Positions 55,386 to 62,818 of a stretch of 64,000 bases of DNA are shown here, piece by piece. The stretch lies in the NCBI GenBank assembly GCA_910588105.1, contig CAJUQD010000002.1:30509-94508 (forward strand), written 5' to 3'. Both the position numbers and the translations under genes were made by a program. Numbering within the stretch: the first letter of the stretch is position 1; each line of letters starts with the position of its first letter. The notes below the pieces were generated by a model. That model had not been told where the DNA came from. It saw only the letters and a list, made by a program, of their open reading frames with translations, and did not search any database. Origin of the DNA: an uncultured Oscillospiraceae bacterium (GTDB lineage Bacteria > Bacillota > Clostridia > Oscillospirales > Oscillospiraceae).

Positions 55386-58052
55386 ATGAATACCAGTATA
55401 AAACCAGTTTACGATGTGCGTGTCATTCGCCTTGTCAAATCATCAAGCAAGAATTCACTTGCTTGGTTCTATGGCAGTCAGTATGATTGCAATATTTGTT
55501 TGGGGCATTTTGATGTCATGTGGACTGAGGAACTTTTGCAGGGTGAGACAACTCCACTCGAGACAATTCAATATGACAGTAACAAGTCTTGGGGAAATGT
55601 AGGACAATCGCATGATGGAGATATCATTCCGGGAATTGGAGAAGAAAACTACGCCTATCCTCTGTACCTTCTTCGCCAACTCTCTGATGATAAAAATCAA
55701 TCAATCAATAGGTTGAACAACTTTTGGTCTCAAAAAAATATTTATACCGTGGTTACACGCTTTCACTGTGATGTGATGGAAGAAGATGAATCATTTTCAG
55801 ATCTGTTGCTTTCTCGCCTCAAAGTTGATCGTAAGACCGATACTGGAGTTTTTGTTAGGAAAGGTGAAGATGATCAGGTTGGTGACATTCGGGTTCAGGT
55901 GCAATTTCCTGAGCACGCCCCCAATCCCGGCATTGAAGCAGATGTTTGGGTAACGTTCTATGAGTCTCTTGAGTTGGGAGATATAGTTGGCATTGCAAAA
56001 GGATCTTCGGTTGCGGCAATTCTTGAGGTTCAGCGACATCTTTATGAAAGCAAGTGGGTCAGCGATGCTTACTCCTATTGTGGAATTCACAAAGACTATT
56101 TCAGAGCAAATGATGTGGAATTCAAACAATTGATGGAGATGAACAGCCCCTTGCTTGATTGTACTCAGCTCAACTATATTTCTACTAGATTTTCTGTGAG
56201 ACATGCAAAAAACGCTGAGGAATATTTTAAAAAGATTGACGGCTTTATAGATATTGAAGCAGGGGCACGTTACTTTGTAACAGGAACTGCTGATTTGATC
56301 ATCGACTGGGGAACCCGTAGCGAAAAAATTTTTTTAGAAATTATGCGCTGCATCGCGAATTTGAATACTTATATGTACGATGCATTTAACGATGTTATTA
56401 CACGAATTGGCTTAACATATACAAAACCAATTGATAGCAGAACCGAAAAGCCAAAACGGGAAGAATTTGCGAGCAAAGTTCCTAACTACAAAAAAGTGAT
56501 AGATCTTTTAAACAATCCCACACAGGCTTACCCATGGGCATATCAGCTTCTTAAGCTACTAGGAACATTGCATACTATGTATGACAATTGTGTAATGGAT
56601 GATCTTTCTGCATTGCTGGTTCCTGGTGTTAGTGCATTGCTGGATCGCATTTATTATCTTCATAGTAATGAACTCTGGAAAAGAGAGTATAATGAGGAGA
56701 TTTTTGCTTTTTTGGATTGTTGGGCTTTACTAACCAATGATATTTCTCATTTGGAAAGTCAACTGGTTCAACACCCAGAACTTAGTCCTGTCCGCTATTT
56801 TATTCCTGCAATGGTTCTCCAGTATGAGCAATTGTGTGTGCGGGATTGTGCGAGTTTGCTCCAGACTTTTGATGTAGGTACAGCTAATAGAAAACATTAC
56901 TTGTTTGAGCCTATTCTGATCCCCTCTACCAACGAGAATACCAGCACTCGTTGCGTTCTTGACCCATGGAATGACGATCAGTATAAAGAATCCGTGCCAC
57001 TCAGAATCTTTCTGCCAATCAATAAGTTGTACCAGCCGTGGAAAATTGCCCACATTCTTTGTCATGAGGTAGCGCATTACTGCGGTGACTTAGTACGTCA
57101 CCGAAAAGAACGGCTATATTGTTTGATTTGCAGTGCAGTAATATACCTACTTCAACAACTTGATAGCATTGTGCCTGCTCCTCAAAGAATGGTCTCGACT
57201 GACAAATATATTAGTTTTGTTGAGAGTATCGTTGAAAATATAGTAAGAAAATATCATGCTGAATCGGAAGCAAATGACGATCACCTCAAAGTTGTGAGGA
57301 AAATCCTCCCTTGGGCGGTGTGGTCAGTTTGCGAAAATCCTCAAATTTGGGAGGATTACCAAAATCTGTTCTTGTTTGGGCTGCCAGCGGGAGAGCAACT
57401 CCGATATGCTTCTAAGCTAAATGTTATAAATATCAATTTGTTGACTGCGCTAAAGCGCTTTTGTGACGACCATACTACTCAATGCCTGATTCCAATCTGT
57501 AAGGAGTGCTATGCTGATATTGTTATGATACTCCTCTTGGATTGTTCGTTCCAGGACTATTTCGACTGTGTATTTCAAGATGAATATGCCTATTTAAAGT
57601 CCCAACTAAGAGGGCATATGGATCCAGACACTTTAGAACTTCATGAGCAGCATATTGATCGTCTCGTATTGGTGAGTCTAGTAATCAGCGAGTTATCTCC
57701 ACAACACCAAAACTGGTTATCCGAGATTGAGGAGCAGAGTAATGATTGGGTGGATTCGGCGAAGGCGAAAATAAAAAAGTGGAATACTTGTCATGTTTGG
57801 ATCAAGCCAGAAGCCCTTGAAAAAGACATCTTTGTACATGATTTGTGTGCTGAAAGTGTAGAACAGCTACTGACTTATTTAAGGTGTTGTGCCAAAGATT
57901 TAAATAATCGACTCGATGACAATACTTCTGACTTACAAAAAAAGAAACAGCAGTTGAAGGAACTAATTTGCCTGACCAAAAAGTCCAGTTTTAATTGGAA
58001 TGAAATCCGAAAGCAATTACAAAAGCACGAGAAAGATGAGAGCATCCCATAA
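55386..58052 (+). CDS. Large HExxH (gluzincin-like) protein of unknown family
   Basis: 888 aa, no signal peptide. The central HILCHEVAHYCGDLVRHRKE gives the zinc motif His560-Glu561-x-x-His564. About 140 residues later KECYADIVMILLLD offers Glu707 as third ligand with Asp711, the E-x-x-x-D pattern of gluzincins. An N-terminal region (1-230; LAWFYGSQYDCNICLGHFDV) and a middle helical region (320-490) are unassigned. The C-terminus ends in a coiled-coil-like helix (NNRLDDNTSDLQKKKQQLKE). It is probably a cytoplasmic metalloprotease that acts with the membrane protein upstream, by analogy a protease effector, but that is inference. Confidence 0.72.
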   Translation: MNTSIKPVYDVRVIRLVKSSSKNSLAWFYGSQYDCNICLGHFDVMWTEELLQGETTPLETIQYDSNKSWGNVGQSHDGDIIPGIGEENYAYPLYLLRQLSDDKNQSINRLNNFWSQKNIYTVVTRFHCDVMEEDESFSDLLLSRLKVDRKTDTGVFVRKGEDDQVGDIRVQVQFPEHAPNPGIEADVWVTFYESLELGDIVGIAKGSSVAAILEVQRHLYESKWVSDAYSYCGIHKDYFRANDVEFKQLMEMNSPLLDCTQLNYISTRFSVRHAKNAEEYFKKIDGFIDIEAGARYFVTGTADLIIDWGTRSEKIFLEIMRCIANLNTYMYDAFNDVITRIGLTYTKPIDSRTEKPKREEFASKVPNYKKVIDLLNNPTQAYPWAYQLLKLLGTLHTMYDNCVMDDLSALLVPGVSALLDRIYYLHSNELWKREYNEEIFAFLDCWALLTNDISHLESQLVQHPELSPVRYFIPAMVLQYEQLCVRDCASLLQTFDVGTANRKHYLFEPILIPSTNENTSTRCVLDPWNDDQYKESVPLRIFLPINKLYQPWKIAHILCHEVAHYCGDLVRHRKERLYCLICSAVIYLLQQLDSIVPAPQRMVSTDKYISFVESIVENIVRKYHAESEANDDHLKVVRKILPWAVWSVCENPQIWEDYQNLFLFGLPAGEQLRYASKLNVININLLTALKRFCDDHTTQCLIPICKECYADIVMILLLDCSFQDYFDCVFQDEYAYLKSQLRGHMDPDTLELHEQHIDRLVLVSLVISELSPQHQNWLSEIEEQSNDWVDSAKAKIKKWNTCHVWIKPEALEKDIFVHDLCAESVEQLLTYLRCCAKDLNNRLDDNTSDLQKKKQQLKELICLTKKSSFNWNEIRKQLQKHEKDESIP

Positions 58053-58057
58053 ATTCA

Positions 58058-58416
58058 TGATATGGCATCGACTGGAAAGAACTGTTTTTTGAAAATGAGT
58101 TTGTAAATCCTTTGTCCAAAGCACAAGCCGGAGAATACGCTTTTCCAGTGGAAATGCTGCGCCTTGCGCCTTCCGCCATCAACCGCCAGCCATGGAGAAT
58201 TGTTTATTCTGAGAATGCCTTTCACTTTTACCGAACGGGAAAATCAAAAAGCAAATACACCTATGATTTGCAGCGGCTTGACATCGGCATTGGAGCGTGC
58301 ATTTCTATTTGGCAGCACAGGAGCGCACGCTTGCAGGAGAGTTTAAGAGGTTCCCAGAAACTGATATCGTTTTCCAAGACGACATGAAATATTTGTTTTC
58401 GTGGGTGGAAGATTAA
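58058..58416 (+). pseudogene. C-terminal fragment of a nitroreductase-family protein
   Basis: YGIDWKELFFENEFVNPLSK, AGEYAFPVEMLRLAPSAINR and QPWRIVYSENAFHFYR match nitroreductase-family proteins. After DLQRLDIGIGACI a frameshift leads to ERTLAGEFKRFPETDIVFQD and DMKYLFSWVED stop. The first two thirds of the protein are missing. Remnant at the right end of element B. Confidence 0.82.
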
Positions 58417-58472
58417 GTATGGCAACATCTTTAATGTAGACTTCTATGTTTACCATCAAAATCAAATTTTTT

Positions 58473-58536
58473 ACCGCCAGCATCGCACAAAGTGCGATGC
58501 TGGCGGTATGGTTGCAAAGGCAACCAAGCCAAATCG
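58473..58536. repeat. Tandem structured hairpins, copy 2
   Basis: ACCGCCAGCATCGCAC with AAA loop and its complement (16-bp stem), then GGTTGC-AAAG-GCAACC and AAGCCAAATCG. Same unit as at 46083 with a compensated stem change. Confidence 0.85.
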
Positions 58537-58620
58537 CATATACTTTTCTGAAATCAGAATGAGATTTTGAGGGGTGTTTTTCTGGTAAAACGTTGGATTT
58601 TTCAGAATAATAGGGAAATA

Positions 58621-58696
<76 letters not shown>

Positions 58697-58705
58697 AAGC
58701 AACAT

Positions 58706-58747
58706 AATCCGAACCTTTTCCCCATCGGGGACGGGTTCGGATTTGTT
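58706..58747 (+). terminator. Terminator after tRNA-Ala
   Basis: AATCCGAACC / GGTTCGGATT arms with an inner CCCCATCGGGG hairpin, followed by TGTTGTTT. Confidence 0.8.
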
Positions 58748-58819
58748 GTTTACCTGGACAATCTCAGCGCGTAAAGAAAGCGGCCCCTGTCGATACGACG
58801 GGGGCCGTAAAATTATGTA

Positions 58820-58987
58820 TTATTGTGTTTCTTGCTGGCGCTTCCATTCCTCAAATGCCGCTTGCCCTTCTTCACTGGCAAAATACGAATGCATTTGCGG
58901 GAGCAGACACCGGGCCAGTGTGTCAATCACGAAATCAGGCACCACCATTTGCCCGTCCTCTGTCCTCTTTGGCTCTGCTGTAGTCAC
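58820..58987 (-). CDS. Small hypothetical protein of the Rep module
   Basis: 55 aa from a GTG at 58987, eight bases after AAAGAGG (reads VTTAEPKRTEDGQMVVPDFV). The end is FASEEGQAAFEEWKRQQETQ. It follows the Rep gene in the same direction. I recognise no family, but the composition is protein-like and the ribosome site good. Confidence 0.6.
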   Translation of the reverse strand: MTTAEPKRTEDGQMVVPDFVIDTLARCLLPQMHSYFASEEGQAAFEEWKRQQETQ

Positions 58988-59114
58988 CGTTGCCACCTCT
59001 TTTACTCGGTTTTCAAGGTGAGGCCCTGCGGGGCCTTTATTGAATTTGGAGCCTAAGGTAGCCGCTACGCGGCGGATTTCATTTTCTCCCCTCTGCTCCC
59101 TCCTGCTTCTGCTC

Positions 59115-59936
59115 CTACGTGAGCATTTCTTCTGACGCTTCTGCTTCCCGGACCCATGCCGGGAAATTCATTCCTTGCGGCGGGGGCTGGTCCTGATCTA
59201 CAACGGCTGTTTCTACTTTGCCGCTAACATATCCTTTCACCTGACTTATCATCTGCTCGTATTCATTCCGGCTAATCTCCACCGCTTTCACATGGTCTGC
59301 CATCAGTACATTGATTTTTTCCCGTGTCCGCCGCCCTAGCTGGTCCAGCGTCATTTCTAACCGCGTCAATGGATAGTGCAAACCTGCTTCTACTTGCTTA
59401 TTATATAGCTTGACACGCCCCACTGTTGAGGACTTTGCTCCCAGATATTGGGTCCACTCCTGTCCATGCCGTCGTTCTATATACGCCCGTGAATCTTTCA
59501 CTAGAAAAGCGTCCTGACGCAACACGGGAATATCGACAGCCAAATCATACCGCCGGATTTTTCGATGCATTGGGCGCGTACTGCTCACACATTGCACCAG
59601 CACCATTTGGAATACCCGGTGATTTGCTACCTTATTCGGGTTGAAGTCCAGCCGCACACGCCCCCATTCTGGCTTGCGTCCATTGAGTACCGCTCCCACC
59701 CAAAAACTGTTGCCATCCTGAAATCGTATCGTGAATTGCTCCCGGAAGCTACCAATCCGAAAGCTGTCCCAGTGCGTTACTTCTACGGCATGAGTGATGG
59801 GAAGATTTTCTAACAGGTGCATGAGTTCTTCCCTGGCGGCTGGGTTAGATATATGTAAATCTAATACTATGTTATCTATTGATAATGTGATATTGCCTGT
59901 TTTTATGGGGTTATGATATGATAGAAATGTTACCAT
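59115..59936 (-). CDS. Replication initiation factor (Rep_trans-like, rolling-circle)
   Basis: 273 aa. The middle, WDSFRIGSFREQFTIRFQDG to RRYDLAVDIPVLRQDAFLVK, with SRAYIERRHGQEWTQYLGAK, VGRVKLYNKQVEAGLHYPLT and RLEMTLDQL, is the replication initiation factor domain of rolling-circle plasmids, ICEs and filamentous phages. The Asp-x-Ala-x-Asp stretch and the Tyr in KLYNKQ are the usual conserved residues. It would nick a double-strand origin to start replication. Together with the ATPase gene upstream it forms a compact module. Confidence 0.82.
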   Translation of the reverse strand: MVTFLSYHNPIKTGNITLSIDNIVLDLHISNPAAREELMHLLENLPITHAVEVTHWDSFRIGSFREQFTIRFQDGNSFWVGAVLNGRKPEWGRVRLDFNPNKVANHRVFQMVLVQCVSSTRPMHRKIRRYDLAVDIPVLRQDAFLVKDSRAYIERRHGQEWTQYLGAKSSTVGRVKLYNKQVEAGLHYPLTRLEMTLDQLGRRTREKINVLMADHVKAVEISRNEYEQMISQVKGYVSGKVETAVVDQDQPPPQGMNFPAWVREAEASEEMLT

Positions 59937-60039
59937 CCCCTTTGTACTATTGTACCAAATGTGCCTCCTACTAGATATGGGAGGCTGGCCCCGCGCCGCC
60001 GCCTTTCGCTTCGCACGGCGGACGGCGCGGGCCTCCTAC

Positions 60040-60750
60040 TTACTCGACCAATGCTCTAATGTCCTCATGGAGTTTATCCCATTTCGTCACCGTTGGGATG
60101 ATGATTTTTTTTGGCGGGTTTATGCCGTCCGAAAAGTAGCCCTCATTTGGCCCTACAGGCTCCAGCATGTCGATATAATCAGGAAAAGCCATCCGCTTCC
60201 CCTCAGGGGAGAGATTGCCAAGAGCGATTGGCGCGAGACTGTCACGCGCCGTTCCCATCCACTGACTATCCGGGCGTTGCAGGTCAAGCCACACGCTCAT
60301 TCGTTGCGCCCTAACGCTCATAATAAGTCCGGCAACGGTTGAAATAGCTTCGTCCCGTGTGCGCTTGTCACTAATCGAGCAAAACATTCCCCACTCCGAG
60401 AACAGGAGAACATGGAACGGGTCAGCGTCTGTCACACCTTCCCGAATACGGCGCTCATTCTCGGCGGCAAACGATTTCAAGCCTTCAAAGCATTGGGCAT
60501 GGTCGAACCACCCGGGACAACCGCTCAGATAAGTATATTCGCTCTTAAAATCACAGATAGTTGCCCTTGCTCCTGGGCCTTTTACATAGCGTTTTACCCG
60601 GCCTAATGCGATTTGGGCCGCGGTGCTTTTCCCTGCTCCGCTTTTGCCGATAAAAACGAGGGACGGGCACCGCTGGGGGGCCCACGTGATTAGGGGCCCC
60701 CCAAGGCCGATGCACAGTTTGTCCGCATCATAGTAAAGCGGAATCAACAT
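60040..60750 (-). CDS. FtsK/VirD4-like ATPase
   Basis: 236 aa, no membrane helix. Walker A is FIGKSGAGKSTAA (about residues 33-45) and a Walker B-like strand is FHVLLFSEWGMF. RRIREGVTDADP and SVRAQRMSVWLDLQRPDSQW recall the sensor and Q-loop regions of FtsK/VirD4-type DNA-handling ATPases. In small rolling-circle elements such proteins sit beside the Rep gene and are thought to assist transfer or packaging. Its ATG overlaps the stop region of the membrane protein gene. Confidence 0.78.
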   Translation of the reverse strand: MLIPLYYDADKLCIGLGGPLITWAPQRCPSLVFIGKSGAGKSTAAQIALGRVKRYVKGPGARATICDFKSEYTYLSGCPGWFDHAQCFEGLKSFAAENERRIREGVTDADPFHVLLFSEWGMFCSISDKRTRDEAISTVAGLIMSVRAQRMSVWLDLQRPDSQWMGTARDSLAPIALGNLSPEGKRMAFPDYIDMLEPVGPNEGYFSDGINPPKKIIIPTVTKWDKLHEDIRALVE

Positions 60751-60751
60751 A

Positions 60752-61528
60752 TCAATAGTCCGTGTCCCGGCGGTCTACGGACGGGAGCAGGCGGTACTTA
60801 TTCAACTCGCGGTTCTCGTTGTAGCGGCAATATGCATCGTCCACAAAGGCGGTGTAAACTTCGACAAATCCGCCTGGGCTGTCCCGAACCATGTCAACGG
60901 TCAGCCCACTATAAACATGGCCTCGATAAACGTGCTGGTCTGGAATACCTGGAAACTCCCCAGCCTGAAGCCTCTGGTCGATCTTTGTTTGCGCAATATG
61001 CTTGAGCAAGTCGGTGTCCACGGTTTCACGGTCTTTGGGGAGCAAAAACAAGCTCAAGCTGACTGTGCCATTTGCGCTTGGAATCATGCGGCGTGGCGAA
61101 TAAATGCCACTGAGGGTCGCGGGCGGAGCAATCCCCAGCGCCCCCAACTCCCGCGCAACGGAAAAAAGGACTTTCGCTTGTGCCTCATAAGTTGCCGTCT
61201 CCGTTTGGGCCGCCTCTAAGCGGTTTGCATATTCTTGCCGCTTCTGTAGCTCTTGCTTTTTGCTCTCACGCTCAATTTTTTCAGCCTTATGCTTATCCCA
61301 CCAAGCGGCAAAGGCCCATAAGCCCAGAGCCGCCGCAATAAGCTCGGCGTAGTGGCGGCGCAAAATGCCAACCACAGCCGAGATACCCAGAGCGACGAGG
61401 ACGATCATTAGTGCAATAACAACAGGCACCACAAGAAAAGTCAAGCTTGCGCGGATATAGCTTCCCTCTGCCCACAGCTTTTGCACGCACTCGCTCCATT
61501 GTGTCAAGCGCTTCTTTAATAATTCCAT
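60752..61528 (-). CDS. Membrane protein of the Rep module
   Basis: 258 aa from the ATG at 61528 (MELLKKRLTQWSECVQKLWA), with AAAGGAGTAATTATT upstream. Two transmembrane helices (about 30-58 and 66-82) are followed by a charged coiled coil (KAEKIERESKKQELQKRQEY) and a C-terminal globular domain. This could anchor the adjacent ATPase at the membrane. No named family is recognised. Confidence 0.72.
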   Translation of the reverse strand: MELLKKRLTQWSECVQKLWAEGSYIRASLTFLVVPVVIALMIVLVALGISAVVGILRRHYAELIAAALGLWAFAAWWDKHKAEKIERESKKQELQKRQEYANRLEAAQTETATYEAQAKVLFSVARELGALGIAPPATLSGIYSPRRMIPSANGTVSLSLFLLPKDRETVDTDLLKHIAQTKIDQRLQAGEFPGIPDQHVYRGHVYSGLTVDMVRDSPGGFVEVYTAFVDDAYCRYNENRELNKYRLLPSVDRRDTDY

Positions 61529-61588
61529 AATAATTACTCCTTTCGTTCGAGGCGGCAAGCCCCACGAGGCTGGGGCTTGCCTGCCCTG

Positions 61589-61840
61589 TTACTTCCCCGC
61601 TGGGGTCGATACAACCAAGACTTTATCGAGGTGCCTGTTGATGTCGAAAGACAAATCAAGAACAGCACCGGGCACCAACTCCTTGGGGATGGGAAAGCCC
61701 TTCTTTAAGAACAGCTTATCGGTTCGCTGGCCCGCGACTTTATCATCGCGGTAACCGATATAGAGGCGGGTGCCTTGAATCCGTTCCCCTTGGTCATTAA
61801 CGAAATCAATATCTTGGATGCCGTGAGCTATGACCTGCAT
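61589..61840 (-). CDS. Small conserved protein of the Rep module
   Basis: 83 aa (MQVIAHGIQDIDFVNDQGER, then IQGTRLYIGYRDDKVAGQRT and DKLFLKKGFPIPKELVPGAV), beta-rich, with GGAAAGGAGAAAA before the ATG. Similar small proteins occur first in rolling-circle and ICE replication modules; a single-strand-binding role is possible but unproven. Confidence 0.65.
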   Translation of the reverse strand: MQVIAHGIQDIDFVNDQGERIQGTRLYIGYRDDKVAGQRTDKLFLKKGFPIPKELVPGAVLDLSFDINRHLDKVLVVSTPAGK

Positions 61841-62037
61841 TTTTTCTCCTTTCCCCCGTTGCGCCGGTAGGACAGCGTCTGATTAGCTTTGAGCGGCCTT
61901 GGCCAGGGCCCGCTCCCTCTATCTGCAAGACCTTAGGTCTGCTTAGATTATAACAAGCCCTTAGCCCGAGCTCAAAGGATTCAGCTAGCATTTCAGCGGC
62001 AACAAATAAAGAATTGAAAAATTTTTTTCGCTTTTTC

Positions 62038-62066
62038 TTGACATCTGGCACGTTTTAGCTTATACT
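62038..62066 (+). promoter_or_regulatory. Consensus promoter reading rightward
   Basis: Perfect TTGACA (62038-62043), 17-base spacer, TATACT (62061-62066). It drives the long leader and the 134-aa gene. Confidence 0.85.
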
Positions 62067-62104
62067 AAGGCGAAAGTCGAGTTCGCTCGCTCCGCTTTAT
62101 TATG

Positions 62105-62250
62105 TTTGAGGCGGTGTTTGCGTTGAGTGAACTTATTTCAATGGAGGGGGGCAGTCAAAAGGCTTCCTGTGGCAGAATAGCTACAGCTCACTGAAGTAGT
62201 GGGCGCTTGCTTCTGTAAAAGCCTTTGTTTTATAACGAAACAAGGGGTTT
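62105..62250 (+). promoter_or_regulatory. Structured 5' leader
   Basis: Between the promoter and the gene, AAAAGGCTT (about 62157) pairs with AAGCCTTT (about 62218), enclosing a possible hairpin CACT-GAAG-TAGTG. A second hairpin AACAAGG-type T-rich segment follows just before the ribosome site. It looks like a folded control leader or an origin-type structure, not a known riboswitch. Confidence 0.4.
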
Positions 62251-62256
62251 TTCAAA

Positions 62257-62661
62257 ATGCCAAAACGCAACGAAATTTTGACCTACCAAAAAATCGCCGG
62301 GGATGTGCTTTCCCAAATTTGCGCCGTTTCAGGTGTTAAATCAAGCGAATTTTGCGACACTCTTTCGCAGTTTTTGGGTAACATTGATGTCCAAACTGTC
62401 GAAGCGTATTTTCGAAAAGTGCCGTATAAGTACATTGTCCCGGAAGATGGCTATGCGTCGTTTATGTTAGCGGTCACCGATACGGTGACCGAAATATGCG
62501 CAACTAACCCCTGGGGGGAAAAGGGTAGAAAAACCACCCAACAGAATTGGGCCGAGTATGGCGAGGCCCTTTTAGGTCGCATGGACACAATACATAAGCG
62601 GGCGTTTATTGTGAATCTTCAAAATGAGCTTGAACAAATTGACAAGTTTCTTGAAAATTAA
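62257..62661 (+). CDS. Hypothetical protein
   Basis: 134 aa, soluble, alpha-helical: MPKRNEILTYQKIAGDVLSQ, then VKSSEFCDTLSQFLGNIDVQ and TVEAYFRKVPYKYIVPEDGY. No known domain is recognised. ACAAGGGG precedes the ATG. It is divergent from the Rep module and transcribed from a consensus promoter through a structured leader, so it may be that module's regulator, although no helix-turn-helix is obvious. Confidence 0.65.
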   Translation: MPKRNEILTYQKIAGDVLSQICAVSGVKSSEFCDTLSQFLGNIDVQTVEAYFRKVPYKYIVPEDGYASFMLAVTDTVTEICATNPWGEKGRKTTQQNWAEYGEALLGRMDTIHKRAFIVNLQNELEQIDKFLEN

Positions 62662-62670
62662 AGAACACGG

Positions 62671-62708
62671 GCGGGGTTGTGTCTGTATGGCGCAACCCCG
62701 CTTGCTTT
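62671..62708 (+). terminator. Terminator after the 134-aa gene
   Basis: GCGGGGTTG / CAACCCCGC arms (62671-62679 and 62693-62701), then TTGCTTT. Confidence 0.75.
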
Positions 62709-62818
62709 AGGAATGGTCACAATGTATAAAACAGAAGGAACGCCAGCCCGCAAGCTGACGCTCCCCTTTTATTCTATGCTTTTTTGAACGGCTGACGGGC
62801 CACCCCGCCGCCTGTCCC

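Noticed and set aside
46083..58536. Hairpin repeats as a CRISPR array
   Set aside because: Only two copies 12 kb apart, no regular spacers and no cas genes.
61806..62051. 81-codon minus frame overlapping the small Rep-module gene
   Set aside because: Overlaps a better-supported gene and has low-complexity lysine/arginine ends; no ribosome site.
62105..62250. Leader as a known riboswitch class
   Set aside because: No conserved core of a riboswitch that I recognise; only generic stems are visible.
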